This document shows positions 28,296 to 36,845 of a stretch of DNA of 64,000 nucleotides, piece by piece. Position numbers and translations under genes: made by a program. Location: the NCBI RefSeq assembly GCF_026626335.1, contig NZ_JAPNTZ010000004.1, positions 1 to 64,000 of the forward strand, written 5' to 3'. The stretch's first letter is position 1, and each line of letters begins with the position of its first letter. Source of the stretch: Paractinoplanes pyxinae. GTDB lineage: Bacteria; Actinomycetota; Actinomycetes; Mycobacteriales; Micromonosporaceae. The notes under the pieces were generated by a model. It saw nothing but the letters and a program-made list of their open reading frames with translations. It made no database searches and was not told the origin of the DNA.

Positions 28296-30086
28296 TCAGT
28301 CGGGATGATCGACCAGGGCGATGAGCTGCTCGACCACCGTGTCCGGCTCGAGGGTGCGCTCACACACCGCGACCAGCATGGTCTCGAGGTCGGGGTAGCC
28401 CATCTCTTCGGCCAGGCGGCGCAGGGGGACCTCGCTGGCCAGGCCGCGGTCGTGCTTACGCAGGGTCAGCCCGATGGTGGCCCGGCCCAGCCGCACCTTG
28501 TCGGCGATGCTGATGCCGGGCTCGTTCTTCTCGTCGAAGTATTTGTTGATCTGAAGCTGGGCCTGGCTCGATTTCACGAAGCCGAGCCACTCGCGACGCG
28601 GGCCGCGAGGAGCGTTCGGCTCCACCTCCACATGACCGTCGGTCTCGGAGAAGATCTCGACCACGTCGCCGTCGCGGAGCTGGGAGCTGAGCGGGGCGAG
28701 CCGGCCGTTGATCGTCGCGGCCAGACACTGGTCGCCCGTCTGCGGGCTCAGCTCGTAGGCCAGGTCGACCGGAGTGGAGCCGCTGGGCAGTTCGCAGGCG
28801 TGTCCGTGGGCGAAGACCGTGATCTGAGCCTCGGCCAGGTCGCACCGCAGCGACGCGAGGAACTGGGCGGCGTCGGTCGTGTCCTGCTGCCAGTCGAGCA
28901 CTCGTTTCAGCCAGGTCAGCTGGTCGGCGCCGGAGGCCTCGGCGGTTTCCGCGTACTTCGGATACCGGTAGGTCGTGGCGACGCCGTACTCCGAGTAGCG
29001 GTGCATCGCCTCGGTGCGGATCAGCACCTCGACCAGGCGCCCGTCGGGGCCGGTCACCGTGGTGTGCAGCGAACGGTAGAGGTTGTTCTTGGGGGAAGCG
29101 ATGAAGTCTTTGAACCGGCCGGCCACGGGGCGCCACTGGCCGTGGATGGCGCCGAGGGCGGCGTAACAGTCGGTTTCCGGCCCGTCGACCACGACCGCGA
29201 TGCGGGGCAGGTCGAACGGAACGCTGTGGCCGCCGGCGACCGTGTCTTTCCAGATCGAGTAGTAGTGCCGCGGGCGGGCCGTGACCTCGGCCGTCACCCG
29301 CTGGCGGCGCAGCGCCGCCCGGGCCCGGGAGCTGACTTCGTCGAGGTAGTCGTCCCAGCCAGGGCGGTTCTTGACGTGCTCGTCGATGCGCGCGTAGGAC
29401 TCGGGCTCGAGGTGGAAGAGAACCACGTCGTCGAGGTCGCGCTTGAGGGCCTGGATGCCCAGCCGGTCGCACAGCGGGACCAGCACGTCGAGCGTGGCGG
29501 TGGCGATGCGGGCCCGGCTCGCGGGCGAGCGAGCGTCCAGCGTACGCATGTTGTGCAGCCGGTCGGCCAGCTTGATCACCAGGACGCGGACGTCCTTGCC
29601 GGCGGCGACGATCATCTTGCGGATCGTCTCGGCCTCGGCCGCCTTGCCGTAGAACGCCTTGTCGAACTTGGTCACGCCGTCGACCAGGTGGGTCACCTCG
29701 GGGCCGAAGTCGCCGTGCAGGGCCTCGAGGGTGTAGCTGGTGTCTTCCACCGTGTCGTGCAGCAGTGCGGCGACCAGCGTGGTCGTGTCCATGCCGAGCT
29801 CGGCGCAGATCTGGGCGACGGCGAGCGGGTGGGTGATGTAGGGCTCGCCCGACTTGCGCATCTGGCCGCGATGCATGTTCTCGGCGATCGCGTAGCTGCG
29901 CCGCAGGACGCCGGCGTCGGCCGACGGGTGCACATTGCGATGAGCCCGGGTCAGCGTCGTCACTGGATCGTCATCGTTGCCGGGCAGGCTCAGGAAGGAG
30001 CGCAGGCGCTGTGTGAGCGACATCTCGCGCTCGGAAGTCGGCAGGGCACGTCCAAGGGCGGCGCCGTGGCCGGCGTCGACGTCCAC
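28296..30086 (-). CDS. RelA/SpoT homologue lacking the C-terminal regulatory part
   Basis: A 596-residue alarmone enzyme. Domains: HD hydrolase (about 65-215), synthetase-like domain (about 265-375), TGS (about 430-490), then a helical part; no zinc-finger or ACT domain follows, so it is about 200 residues shorter than the usual Rel. Hydrolase residues are intact: RKSGEPYITHP (H86), LLHDTVEDT (H110, D111, E114, D115), KLADRLHN (D175). The synthetase site deviates: RPR (271-273) for RPK, and FDLPRIAVVVDG where DLxGxR is expected. Y337 and E353 remain. It may be mainly a (p)ppGpp hydrolase. GTG 30086 has gaggggg seven bases upstream; ATG 30023 is an alternative start. Confidence 0.86.
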   Translation of the reverse strand: MDVDAGHGAALGRALPTSEREMSLTQRLRSFLSLPGNDDDPVTTLTRAHRNVHPSADAGVLRRSYAIAENMHRGQMRKSGEPYITHPLAVAQICAELGMDTTTLVAALLHDTVEDTSYTLEALHGDFGPEVTHLVDGVTKFDKAFYGKAAEAETIRKMIVAAGKDVRVLVIKLADRLHNMRTLDARSPASRARIATATLDVLVPLCDRLGIQALKRDLDDVVLFHLEPESYARIDEHVKNRPGWDDYLDEVSSRARAALRRQRVTAEVTARPRHYYSIWKDTVAGGHSVPFDLPRIAVVVDGPETDCYAALGAIHGQWRPVAGRFKDFIASPKNNLYRSLHTTVTGPDGRLVEVLIRTEAMHRYSEYGVATTYRYPKYAETAEASGADQLTWLKRVLDWQQDTTDAAQFLASLRCDLAEAQITVFAHGHACELPSGSTPVDLAYELSPQTGDQCLAATINGRLAPLSSQLRDGDVVEIFSETDGHVEVEPNAPRGPRREWLGFVKSSQAQLQINKYFDEKNEPGISIADKVRLGRATIGLTLRKHDRGLASEVPLRRLAEEMGYPDLETMLVAVCERTLEPDTVVEQLIALVDHPD

Positions 30087-30195
30087 TGGACACCCCCTCA
30101 CCACCGGGCTGCCGGCCGCACCGCGGGGGACCGCGGGAAACCGGTGGCCAAATCGTCGTGAAGCCCCGCGAACCAGACCCGGGATTTCACTTGCC

Positions 30196-32025
30196 TTACA
30201 GCCTAAGCGAGCGAGCGTCATCCGAACGGTCAGTTACCGATGAGCGAACGGACGAGTCTTTACCCGAAGCGGCCGCCTCGGCCCGGTTGAGCAGGGAAGT
30301 GAACCGCGCCGCGCCACGAACCGGTGACACCCAGTCGCCAGAAGTTTCCACCAGCCGGGTGTCCGGCAGTTCGAGCCACGCCAGGATCCGCTCCGTCTCT
30401 TCGGCCGAGGCGGCCGGCACCGGGCCTCGTCCGGGGAGGACTGTCTCGGCCGTCAGGCGGACCGCGTCGAGAGTGGGCCGAGGGTGCTCGCGGGGCGGCG
30501 AGGTGGCCGCGGCGGCCAGCCGGCCGTGCCGGACGACCACGATCTCCCACCCGCCGATGCCGTCGCGCCGGGCCGCCACGATCTCGGCCAGTCTGGTCAT
30601 GGCGGCCAGCCGCTGCATGCGGACGGTGGCCCGGAGCAGGGCGATCAATCGGGAGCGCAGGACGGCCGCCTCTTCGTACCGGCGCTTGTCGGAAAGCGTC
30701 TCGATCCGGGTCATCAGCGCGTCGACCACCTGGGACGGATCACCGTCGAGGGCCGTGCGGAACGGCAGCGCGGCCGTCACCTCGTACTCCTCCGGGGTGA
30801 TCTTGTGTTCGCAGGGCGCGGGGCAGCGGCCCAGCTCGGACAGGGCGCAGGCCGGCGTGGGGGTGCGCACCGAGAGCTTGTGGCTGCACTGGCGCAGGGG
30901 GACGGCGTCGTAGACCCCGGCCGCGGCCAGCTCGGCCGTCCGGCGCGACGAGAACGGGCCCAGATAGGCCGCGTTGTCGTCGGCCAGGGCGCGGACCACC
31001 GACAGGCGCGGGTAGGCCTCGGCCGTGAGCTTGAGCCAGACCACGCGTTCCGGATATTTCGACCGGCGGTTGTAGGGCGGGGAGTGGGCCGCGATCAGGC
31101 GCAGTTCGCGCACCTCGGCCTCGAGCGGGTGGGCGCACTGCAGCGCCTCGACCCGGGTGGCGGCGCCCAGCATCTCGGAGATGCGCGCCCGCTTCTCGCT
31201 GGCGGTGAAATAACTCCGTACGCGGGTGGCGATGTCTTTCGACTTGCCCACGTAGAGCGGGCGGTCGTCGGCGGCGCGGAAGACATAGACCCCGGGCACG
31301 TGGGGCAGGCCGTCGGCGAGGTGGCGCTGGCGGCGCTGGGTGGGGGTGACCGCCTTGGCGAACTCGATCGCATCGCCCACGGTGTGCACCCGGAAGCTGC
31401 CCAGCCGCTCGATCAGGCCGTGGAGCACGTCGACCGTGGCCCGGGCGTCGTCGAGTGCGCGGTGGGTGGGCTGGACGGTGGCGTGGAAGAACTGAGCCAG
31501 CGTGCCGAGCTTGCGATTGGGCACCTCGTCGCGGGTCAGCGCGCGGCGGGCGACGGCGGCCGTGTCGAGCACGCGGGGGTTGGGCCAGGTGTAGCCGTGC
31601 CGGGCGCAGGCCGCCTTGAGGAAGCCGACGTCGTAGGGCGCGTTGTGCGCCACCAGCACGGCGCCGCGCAGGAACTCGAGCAGGCTGGGGAGAACCGACT
31701 CGATCGGGGGAGCGGGGGCCAGCATCGCCTCGGTGATGCCGGTCAGGACGGTGATGAAGGGTGGCAGCCGCTCACCCGGATTGACCAGGGTCGCGAATAT
31801 GCCCAGCTCCTCCCCGCCGCGTACCTTGACCGCCCCGATCTCGGTGATGCCGGCGCCGTCGGCCGCGCCGCCGGTCGTCTCGAGGTCGAGCACCACGAAA
31901 GTGGTGTCGGCGAGGGAGAGCGCCGCCGGGTCGACCGACCCGTCGGCGCTGAGAAGCGTGTCCAGAGTGCCCTGGACATATGCCGGTTGTGCCACGGCGG
32001 GGAGATTAGAGCGGGGGTATGACAA
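30196..32025 (-). CDS. DEDD exonuclease fused to a GIY-YIG (UvrC-like) domain
   Basis: A 609-residue fusion. Residues 40-205 form a DnaQ-type 3'-5' exonuclease (VVLDLETTG with the DxE motif, LVAHNAPYDVGFL, HRALDDARATVD). Residues 245-330 carry a GIY-YIG nuclease domain (PGVYVFRAADDRPLYVGKSK, and KRARISEML). A UvrC-like middle region with a Cys cluster (CSHKLSVRTPTPACAL, CPAPCEHKI) and a UvrB-binding-like helix (SDKRRYEEAAVLR) follow. The same fusion occurs as Rv2191 beside trpD in mycobacteria. A role in DNA repair is likely. Start ATG 32025. Confidence 0.9.
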   Translation of the reverse strand: MSYPRSNLPAVAQPAYVQGTLDTLLSADGSVDPAALSLADTTFVVLDLETTGGAADGAGITEIGAVKVRGGEELGIFATLVNPGERLPPFITVLTGITEAMLAPAPPIESVLPSLLEFLRGAVLVAHNAPYDVGFLKAACARHGYTWPNPRVLDTAAVARRALTRDEVPNRKLGTLAQFFHATVQPTHRALDDARATVDVLHGLIERLGSFRVHTVGDAIEFAKAVTPTQRRQRHLADGLPHVPGVYVFRAADDRPLYVGKSKDIATRVRSYFTASEKRARISEMLGAATRVEALQCAHPLEAEVRELRLIAAHSPPYNRRSKYPERVVWLKLTAEAYPRLSVVRALADDNAAYLGPFSSRRTAELAAAGVYDAVPLRQCSHKLSVRTPTPACALSELGRCPAPCEHKITPEEYEVTAALPFRTALDGDPSQVVDALMTRIETLSDKRRYEEAAVLRSRLIALLRATVRMQRLAAMTRLAEIVAARRDGIGGWEIVVVRHGRLAAAATSPPREHPRPTLDAVRLTAETVLPGRGPVPAASAEETERILAWLELPDTRLVETSGDWVSPVRGAARFTSLLNRAEAAASGKDSSVRSSVTDRSDDARSLRL

Positions 32026-32099
32026 GAACGGGCGCGGCCGGAGAAAAGATCACTTGCTTCGACAAGCGTTTCTCCGGCTCACGGTGGGAGAATGGGTAG

Positions 32100-33485
32100 A
32101 TGTCAGAGCTCCTGCCACCCGGCGACCGCCCCGATCAGGGGGCGGCCGTTCAGGACGGGGAGCTCGCACCCGAGCCGGTTCTGCCCGAGCCTGTGCTGCC
32201 CGAGCCGGTCCGCCAGCGCATCACCGTCCTCGCCGCGGCCGCCCTGCCCAGCCTGCCGGCCGACGAGATGCCGGCGCAGATGCGCAAGGTCGCCCGTTTC
32301 GCCCCGAATCGCCGGGCTCGGCTCGGCGGGCGTGAGATCGCCGCCCAGCTCGCCGCCGACCCGCTGTTCCGCCAGCGCATCAGCGGCCGCGTCGTGTCCG
32401 ACACCGGCGACCTGGGGGCCGCCGTCGCCTCCGGCATGGCCCCGGCCGCGGCCGACCCGGTCGAGGTGGCCGCGCTGGCCTACCTGGCCCGTCCCGACGG
32501 CTGGCGTGAGCTGGTCGAGGCGGCCGGCCACGCCGTGCTGGCCGAGGCCGACAGTGCGGCCGTCGCCGCCCAGCTGCGCGACGCCGAGCAGCGGGCGGCC
32601 CGCGCCGAGCACGACCGGGCCGTGGCCAAGGTCGAGGCGGACAAGCTTCGCGACGAGCTCGCCCGCGTCCGCGAGGAGCTGGGCCAGCTGCGCGAGGAGT
32701 CGCGCGCCACGGCCAAAGCGCTGCGCGAGGCCCAGGCCGCCCAGAAACGCGCGAGCGACCTGTTGGCCACCGAGAAGGGGCGCGCGTCGCGCACCGCGGC
32801 CGACCACGACTCCGAAATCCGGCGGATGAAGACCCGCCTGGCCGAGGCCGAGGCGCTGGCCGCCACCGGCAAGGCCGCCGCCAAGGACGCCCGCGCCGCC
32901 GACGACGCCCGGCTCTGGCTGCTGATCGAGACGATCGGCCAGGCCGCCTCCGGGCTGCGCCGCGAGCTCGCGCTCAACCCGGCCGACAAGATGCCGGCCG
33001 ACTTCGTGGCCGACGCCGCGGCCGACCGCCCCGGCTCGCCCGAGCGCTCCCAGGCCCGCGCGCAGGACACGGACGACCCCGGCCGCCTCGACCAGCTGCT
33101 CGCCCTGCCCCGGGCCCACCTGATCGTGGACGGCTACAACGTCACCAAGCGTGGCTTCGCCGAGATGTCGCTCGAGCAGCAGCGCAAGCGCCTGATCACC
33201 GGGCTCGGCGGCATCGCGGCCCAGACCGGGGACGAGGTGACCGTCGTCTTCGACGGGGCCGAGCGGGTGCACGGCCTGCCGCCGGCGCCGCGCGGGGTGC
33301 GGGTGCTGTTCTCGCGTAAGGGCGACACTGCCGACGAGCTGATTCGCCAGCTGGTGCGCGGCGAGCCGGCGGGCCGGCCGATCGTGGTCATCTCGTCCGA
33401 CCGTGAGGTGGCCGACGGCGTGCGCCGGCACGGCGCGTACCCGATGGGGGCGGACTCGTTGCTGCGCCGCCTGTCACGCTCCTGA
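32100..33485 (+). CDS. NYN-domain (YacP-like) RNA-binding or nuclease protein
   Basis: A 461-residue protein. Residues 40-150 are a helical N-terminal domain, 155-260 a long coiled coil rich in Arg, Glu and Ala, and about 340-461 a C-terminal NYN/PIN-fold domain with LIVDGYNVTKRG, VTVVFDGAE and VVISSDREVADGVRRHGA. NYN proteins are often RNases or RNA-binding factors; YacP (Rae1) cuts mRNA on the ribosome. The conserved acids of the fold (VDG, FDG, SSD) are present. It is divergent from the exonuclease/GIY-YIG gene. Confidence 0.88.
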   Translation: MSELLPPGDRPDQGAAVQDGELAPEPVLPEPVLPEPVRQRITVLAAAALPSLPADEMPAQMRKVARFAPNRRARLGGREIAAQLAADPLFRQRISGRVVSDTGDLGAAVASGMAPAAADPVEVAALAYLARPDGWRELVEAAGHAVLAEADSAAVAAQLRDAEQRAARAEHDRAVAKVEADKLRDELARVREELGQLREESRATAKALREAQAAQKRASDLLATEKGRASRTAADHDSEIRRMKTRLAEAEALAATGKAAAKDARAADDARLWLLIETIGQAASGLRRELALNPADKMPADFVADAAADRPGSPERSQARAQDTDDPGRLDQLLALPRAHLIVDGYNVTKRGFAEMSLEQQRKRLITGLGGIAAQTGDEVTVVFDGAERVHGLPPAPRGVRVLFSRKGDTADELIRQLVRGEPAGRPIVVISSDREVADGVRRHGAYPMGADSLLRRLSRS

Positions 33486-33593
33486 ACTGCCGTTTCCCGT
33501 TTTTGTCATACCCCACCCCTACCGTGATGGTCACCGATGGTGGTCGGTCCGCGACGTCCCCAAGATCGCGCCGCCACCCGGGGAGGAGGAGTG

Positions 33594-33815
33594 ATGATCA
33601 TCGACTGCGGTCGGTGCGACCAGACGTCGGCCGAGTGTTCCGGCTGCCTGGTCGGGGCCCTGATGAACACCCCCGACGGCATCGCCGACCTGACTCCGGG
33701 CGAGCTGCGGGCGATCGAGGTGTTCGAGTTGGCCGGCTTCGATGTCGAGCTGCTCGAGACGCCCGAGCCGCCGGTGGTGGTCCCGCTGTACCCGCATGGG
33801 CGTCACGTGGCGTGA
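33594..33815 (+). CDS. small protein with two CxxC motifs
   Basis: A 73-residue protein that begins MIIDCGRCDQTSAECSGCLV, so two CxxC-type pairs lie within the first 18 residues and could bind zinc or an Fe-S cluster. The rest has a helix (TPGELRAIEVFELAGFDVELL) and a proline-rich end. A strong ggaggagg sequence precedes ATG 33594. Conserved-looking but unrecognised; it sits between the NYN gene and the M48 protease gene. Confidence 0.72.
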   Translation: MIIDCGRCDQTSAECSGCLVGALMNTPDGIADLTPGELRAIEVFELAGFDVELLETPEPPVVVPLYPHGRHVA

Positions 33816-33862
33816 TCGCGAGTCTCTAGGATGGGCGGTCACGGTGCGTTGTGGAGGTGGGG

Positions 33863-35116
33863 ATGAATCGGCTCTGGGCGGCCGGCACGCTGGCGGTCCT
33901 ACTGATCGCCCTGGCCGTGGTGGCCCTGCTGGTCATCCCGTGGCACCGTCCGCCCGCTCCGCGTCCCGACCAGCTCGACGCCCTGCGGCAGCTGCCGGCC
34001 GACAAGGTGGCCCGGGCCCGCGAGTTCCGGTCCGAGCTGCGCCCCGGCAGCTACGCCTCGATGATCCTGGGGCTGGTGATCGCCCTGGTCATCGGCCTCA
34101 CCCCGATCGGCGCGTGGCTGGTCACCCAGGCCGGCCGGCCGTTCGGCGGGCACTGGCTGGCCCAGGCGGTGCTCGGCGGCTTCCTGGTGGTGCTGGTGTC
34201 CGAGGTGGTGACCCTGCCGCTCGCGGCCTGGCGGCACACCATCGTCGTCCGCTATGGCATCTCCACCCAGTCCTGGGGCGCCTGGTCGGTCGACCTGCTG
34301 AAGTCGTTCGCGGTCGGCGCGGTCATCGGCGGCCTGGCCCTGGCCGGGTTCTACACGGTCACCCACTTCGCGCCGCGCTGGTGGTGGGCGTTCGGCGCGG
34401 CCGGGGCGGCCGGCCTGGTGGTGCTGCTCTCGTTCGTGCTGCCGGTGCTGGTCGAGCCGGTCTTCAACAAGTTCACGCCCATGCCCGACGGTCCCTTGCG
34501 TACGGAATTGATCCAGCTGGCCGCCCGTGACGGTGTGCCGGTGAAAGACGTGCTGGTGGCCGACGCGTCCCGGCGCACCAAGGCCGTGAACGCATACGTC
34601 TCCGGTCTCGGGCCGACCCGGCGCATCGTCGTCTACGACACCATGCTCACCGAGGCCGAGCCGGCCGAGGTGGTGTCCGTGGCCGCGCACGAGCTGGGCC
34701 ACGCCAAGGACGGTGACGTCCTGACCGGCACGCTCCTCGGCGCCTTGGGCACGGCGGCTGCGGTCATCGCGCTCTTCCTGCTCGGCTCGTGGGGCTGGCT
34801 GCTCAACCGGGCCGGGGCCGACACGATCGGGGAGCCGAAAGCCATCGGCCTGCTGCTGGCCGTGGTCGCGCTGGCCGGGCTGGTCGCCGGTCCGGCTCAG
34901 GCCTTCGTGTCGCGGCGCATCGAGGCCCGGGCCGACCAGCACGCGCTCGTCCTGACCGGCGACCCGGCGACGTTCGAGGCCATGCAGCGCCGCCTCGGCA
35001 CCGTCAACCTGTCCGACCCCGATCCGCCCGCCTGGGAGCACGTCTTGTTCGCGTCACACCCGTCCACGGTGGAACGGATGGCCGCCGCGCGCGCCTTCGC
35101 CCGGGGTGACCGCTGA
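33863..35116 (+). CDS. M48-family membrane metalloprotease (Ste24-like)
   Basis: A 417-residue membrane protease. HELGH (in SVAAHELGHAKDGD) supplies the zinc site, and EARADQHAL supplies the third ligand. About six hydrophobic segments surround it. The layout is that of CAAX protease type 1/Ste24-like Peptidase_M48. ATG 33863 has ggaggtgggg directly upstream. The pimB gene starts one base before its stop, so they are coupled. Natural targets in actinobacteria are unknown. Confidence 0.9.
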   Translation: MNRLWAAGTLAVLLIALAVVALLVIPWHRPPAPRPDQLDALRQLPADKVARAREFRSELRPGSYASMILGLVIALVIGLTPIGAWLVTQAGRPFGGHWLAQAVLGGFLVVLVSEVVTLPLAAWRHTIVVRYGISTQSWGAWSVDLLKSFAVGAVIGGLALAGFYTVTHFAPRWWWAFGAAGAAGLVVLLSFVLPVLVEPVFNKFTPMPDGPLRTELIQLAARDGVPVKDVLVADASRRTKAVNAYVSGLGPTRRIVVYDTMLTEAEPAEVVSVAAHELGHAKDGDVLTGTLLGALGTAAAVIALFLLGSWGWLLNRAGADTIGEPKAIGLLLAVVALAGLVAGPAQAFVSRRIEARADQHALVLTGDPATFEAMQRRLGTVNLSDPDPPAWEHVLFASHPSTVERMAAARAFARGDR

Positions 35117-36243
35117 TGGGGCGCACGCTGCTGATCACCAACGACTTCCCGCCCCGGCCCGGCGGCATCCAGCAGTTCGTCCACAACCTGGCCGTGCGGC
35201 AGCCGGCCGATTCGGTGGTCGTCTACGCGTCCACCTGGCGCGGCGCCGCCGCCTTCGACGCCGAGCAGCCGTTCGAAGTGGTGCGTGAAAAGACGGGCAT
35301 CCTGTTGCCGACGCCCGCGGTGGCCCGCCGGGCGGCCGAAATCGCGCGTGCCCACGACTGCGACCGGGTCTGGTTCGGGGCCGCGGCGCCGCTTGGCCTG
35401 CTGGCTGAGGGCCTACGCCGGCGAGCCGGCATCGAACGGGCGGTCGCGCTCACCCACGGGCACGAGATCGGCTGGGCCGCCCTGCCCGGCGCCCGCACGC
35501 TGCTGCGCCGCATAGCCCGCGGCAACGACGTGATCACGTACCTCGGCGACTACCAGCGCACCCGGCTCGACCGGGCCCTGCACGGCCTCACGTCGCTCGA
35601 GCGGCTGGCCCCCGGCGTCGACGTCGACGCCTTCCACCCCGGCGTCGACGGCAGCGAGGTCCGCGCCCGGCACGGCCTGACCGGGCGCCCGGTCATCGTC
35701 TGCATCTCGCGCCTGGTGCCCCGCAAGGGACAGGACATGCTGATCAAGGCCCTGCCGACGATCCGCCGCCGCGTCCCCGAGGCCGCGTTGCTGCTGGTCA
35801 GCGGCGGCCCTGACCGCAAGCGCCTGGCCCGCCTGGCCGTCGAGCACGGCGTGGCCCGCGACGTCGTCTTCACCGGCTCGGTGCCCTGGCCCGAGCTTCC
35901 CGCCCACTACGCGGCGGGCGACGTCTACGCCATGCCGTGCCGCACCCGGGCCGCCGGCCTCGACGTCGAGGGCCTGGGCATCGTCTATCTGGAAGCGTCG
36001 GCCACCGGCCTCCCGGTCGTCGGCGGCGATTCCGGCGGCGCCCCCGACGCCGTCCGCGAGGGCGAAACCGGCTACGTCGTCGGCGGCACGGACGTCGAAG
36101 CCATCGCCGCCCGCCTCACCGACCTGCTGACCGACCACACCAAGGCCAAGGTCATGGGCGCCGCCGGCCGCGCCTGGGTCGAGGCGGAGTGGCGCTGGGA
36201 GACCCAGGCCGCCCGCCTGACCCGCCTGCTCGCAGGGACGTAA
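35116..36243 (+). CDS. pimB: PimB-type GDP-mannose:phosphatidylinositol mannoside mannosyltransferase
   Basis: A 375-residue GT-B glycosyltransferase of family 4. Seen are LLITNDFPPRPGGIQQFVHN, DRVWFGAAAPLGLLAE, THGHEIGW, CISRLVPRKGQDML and CRTRAAGLDVEGLGIVYLEA. From memory, these blocks follow mycobacterial PimB' (Rv2188c) nearly word for word. That enzyme adds the second mannose to PIM1 in phosphatidylinositol mannoside synthesis at the inner membrane. ATG 35116 overlaps the protease stop by one base. Confidence 0.9.
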   Translation: MGRTLLITNDFPPRPGGIQQFVHNLAVRQPADSVVVYASTWRGAAAFDAEQPFEVVREKTGILLPTPAVARRAAEIARAHDCDRVWFGAAAPLGLLAEGLRRRAGIERAVALTHGHEIGWAALPGARTLLRRIARGNDVITYLGDYQRTRLDRALHGLTSLERLAPGVDVDAFHPGVDGSEVRARHGLTGRPVIVCISRLVPRKGQDMLIKALPTIRRRVPEAALLLVSGGPDRKRLARLAVEHGVARDVVFTGSVPWPELPAHYAAGDVYAMPCRTRAAGLDVEGLGIVYLEASATGLPVVGGDSGGAPDAVREGETGYVVGGTDVEAIAARLTDLLTDHTKAKVMGAAGRAWVEAEWRWETQAARLTRLLAGT

Positions 36244-36293
36244 CTCACCGACCTCAGACGGGCACGGCCTGCTGAGCCGGCAGGCTTGGGACC

Positions 36294-36335
36294 GTGGCCG
36301 GTGGCCGGTGGCCGGTGGCCGGTGGTCGGTGGGCG
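36294..36335. repeat. seven-base tandem repeat gtggccg
   Basis: Five perfect copies of gtggccg (36294-36328), then one variant gtggtcg. It lies about 50 bases after the pimB stop. Seven-base units are prone to slippage. Confidence 0.92.
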
Positions 36336-36624
36336 GGCGGGGGCCGGTGACCGGTGAGTGATGGGCGTGGGCCGCTGGGTGAACCGTTGCCGAGTAAGAC
36401 GCTGAACGGCTGGCGGCTGGCGGCTGGCGGCAAGTGGAGGTGAGTCGTGGGCCGGTCGGTGATTCTGTGAACTGGCGCCGAGCGGGTATGGGTGGCGGGT
36501 GTGGGTGGGTCGCGGGCCGGTCGGTGCCTCCGCGAGCTGGCGGCGAGCGTGGGCCGCTGGACCGGCGGGGACGGCTGAGCGACCAGTGCTGGCGTGGGCG
36601 GCGGGGCGAGCCGGCGCTGGGTGG

Positions 36625-36790
36625 GCGCGGTGCGGTGCGGTGCGCGAAGCGCTGGCGGATGCGGTGCGGTGCGGTGCGCGAAGCGCTGGCGGATGCGGTG
36701 CGGTGCGCGAAGCGCTGGCGGACGCGGTGCGGTGCGGTGCGCTGCGCTGCTGGGCGCCGCGCGGTGCGCGAAGCGCTGGTGGATGGGGCG
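36625..36790. repeat. nested repeat: gcggt pentamers plus a GCGCGAAGCGCTGGCGGAT-type block
   Basis: The core gcgcgaagcgctgg occurs four times, with gaagc beginning at 36646, 36680, 36709 and 36770. Between cores are two or three gcggt pentamers, giving spacings of 34, 29 and 61. The core contains the palindrome AGCGCT. Confidence 0.88.
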
Positions 36791-36845
36791 CGGCTGGTGG
36801 ACGCGCGGGCTCGCTGCGGGGCTGGTGTCGTGACATTGTTGTCCT

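Larger units (their letters stand above)
36244..36845. other. 602-bp repeat-rich gap without a convincing gene
   Basis: Open frames exist on both strands but all are low-complexity Arg/Ala/Gly shadows without domains. The region holds a heptamer array (36294-36335), two diverged copies of a roughly 80-base block (about 36434-36505 and 36505-36580, sharing gggccggtcggtg and tggcg..gagcg elements), and a pentamer-based array (36625-36790). A promoter for the thioredoxin-like gene should lie near the right end, but none is obvious. Confidence 0.7.

Noticed and set aside
30087..30221. N-terminal extension of the RelA/SpoT homologue to 30221
   Set aside because: Overlaps the end of the exonuclease gene and lacks a ribosome-binding site; GTG 30086 has a good one.
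36072..36836. 254-residue minus-strand protein in the repeat-rich gap
   Set aside because: Pure Arg/Pro/Ala/Ser low complexity caused by the DNA repeats; no domain and no start signal.
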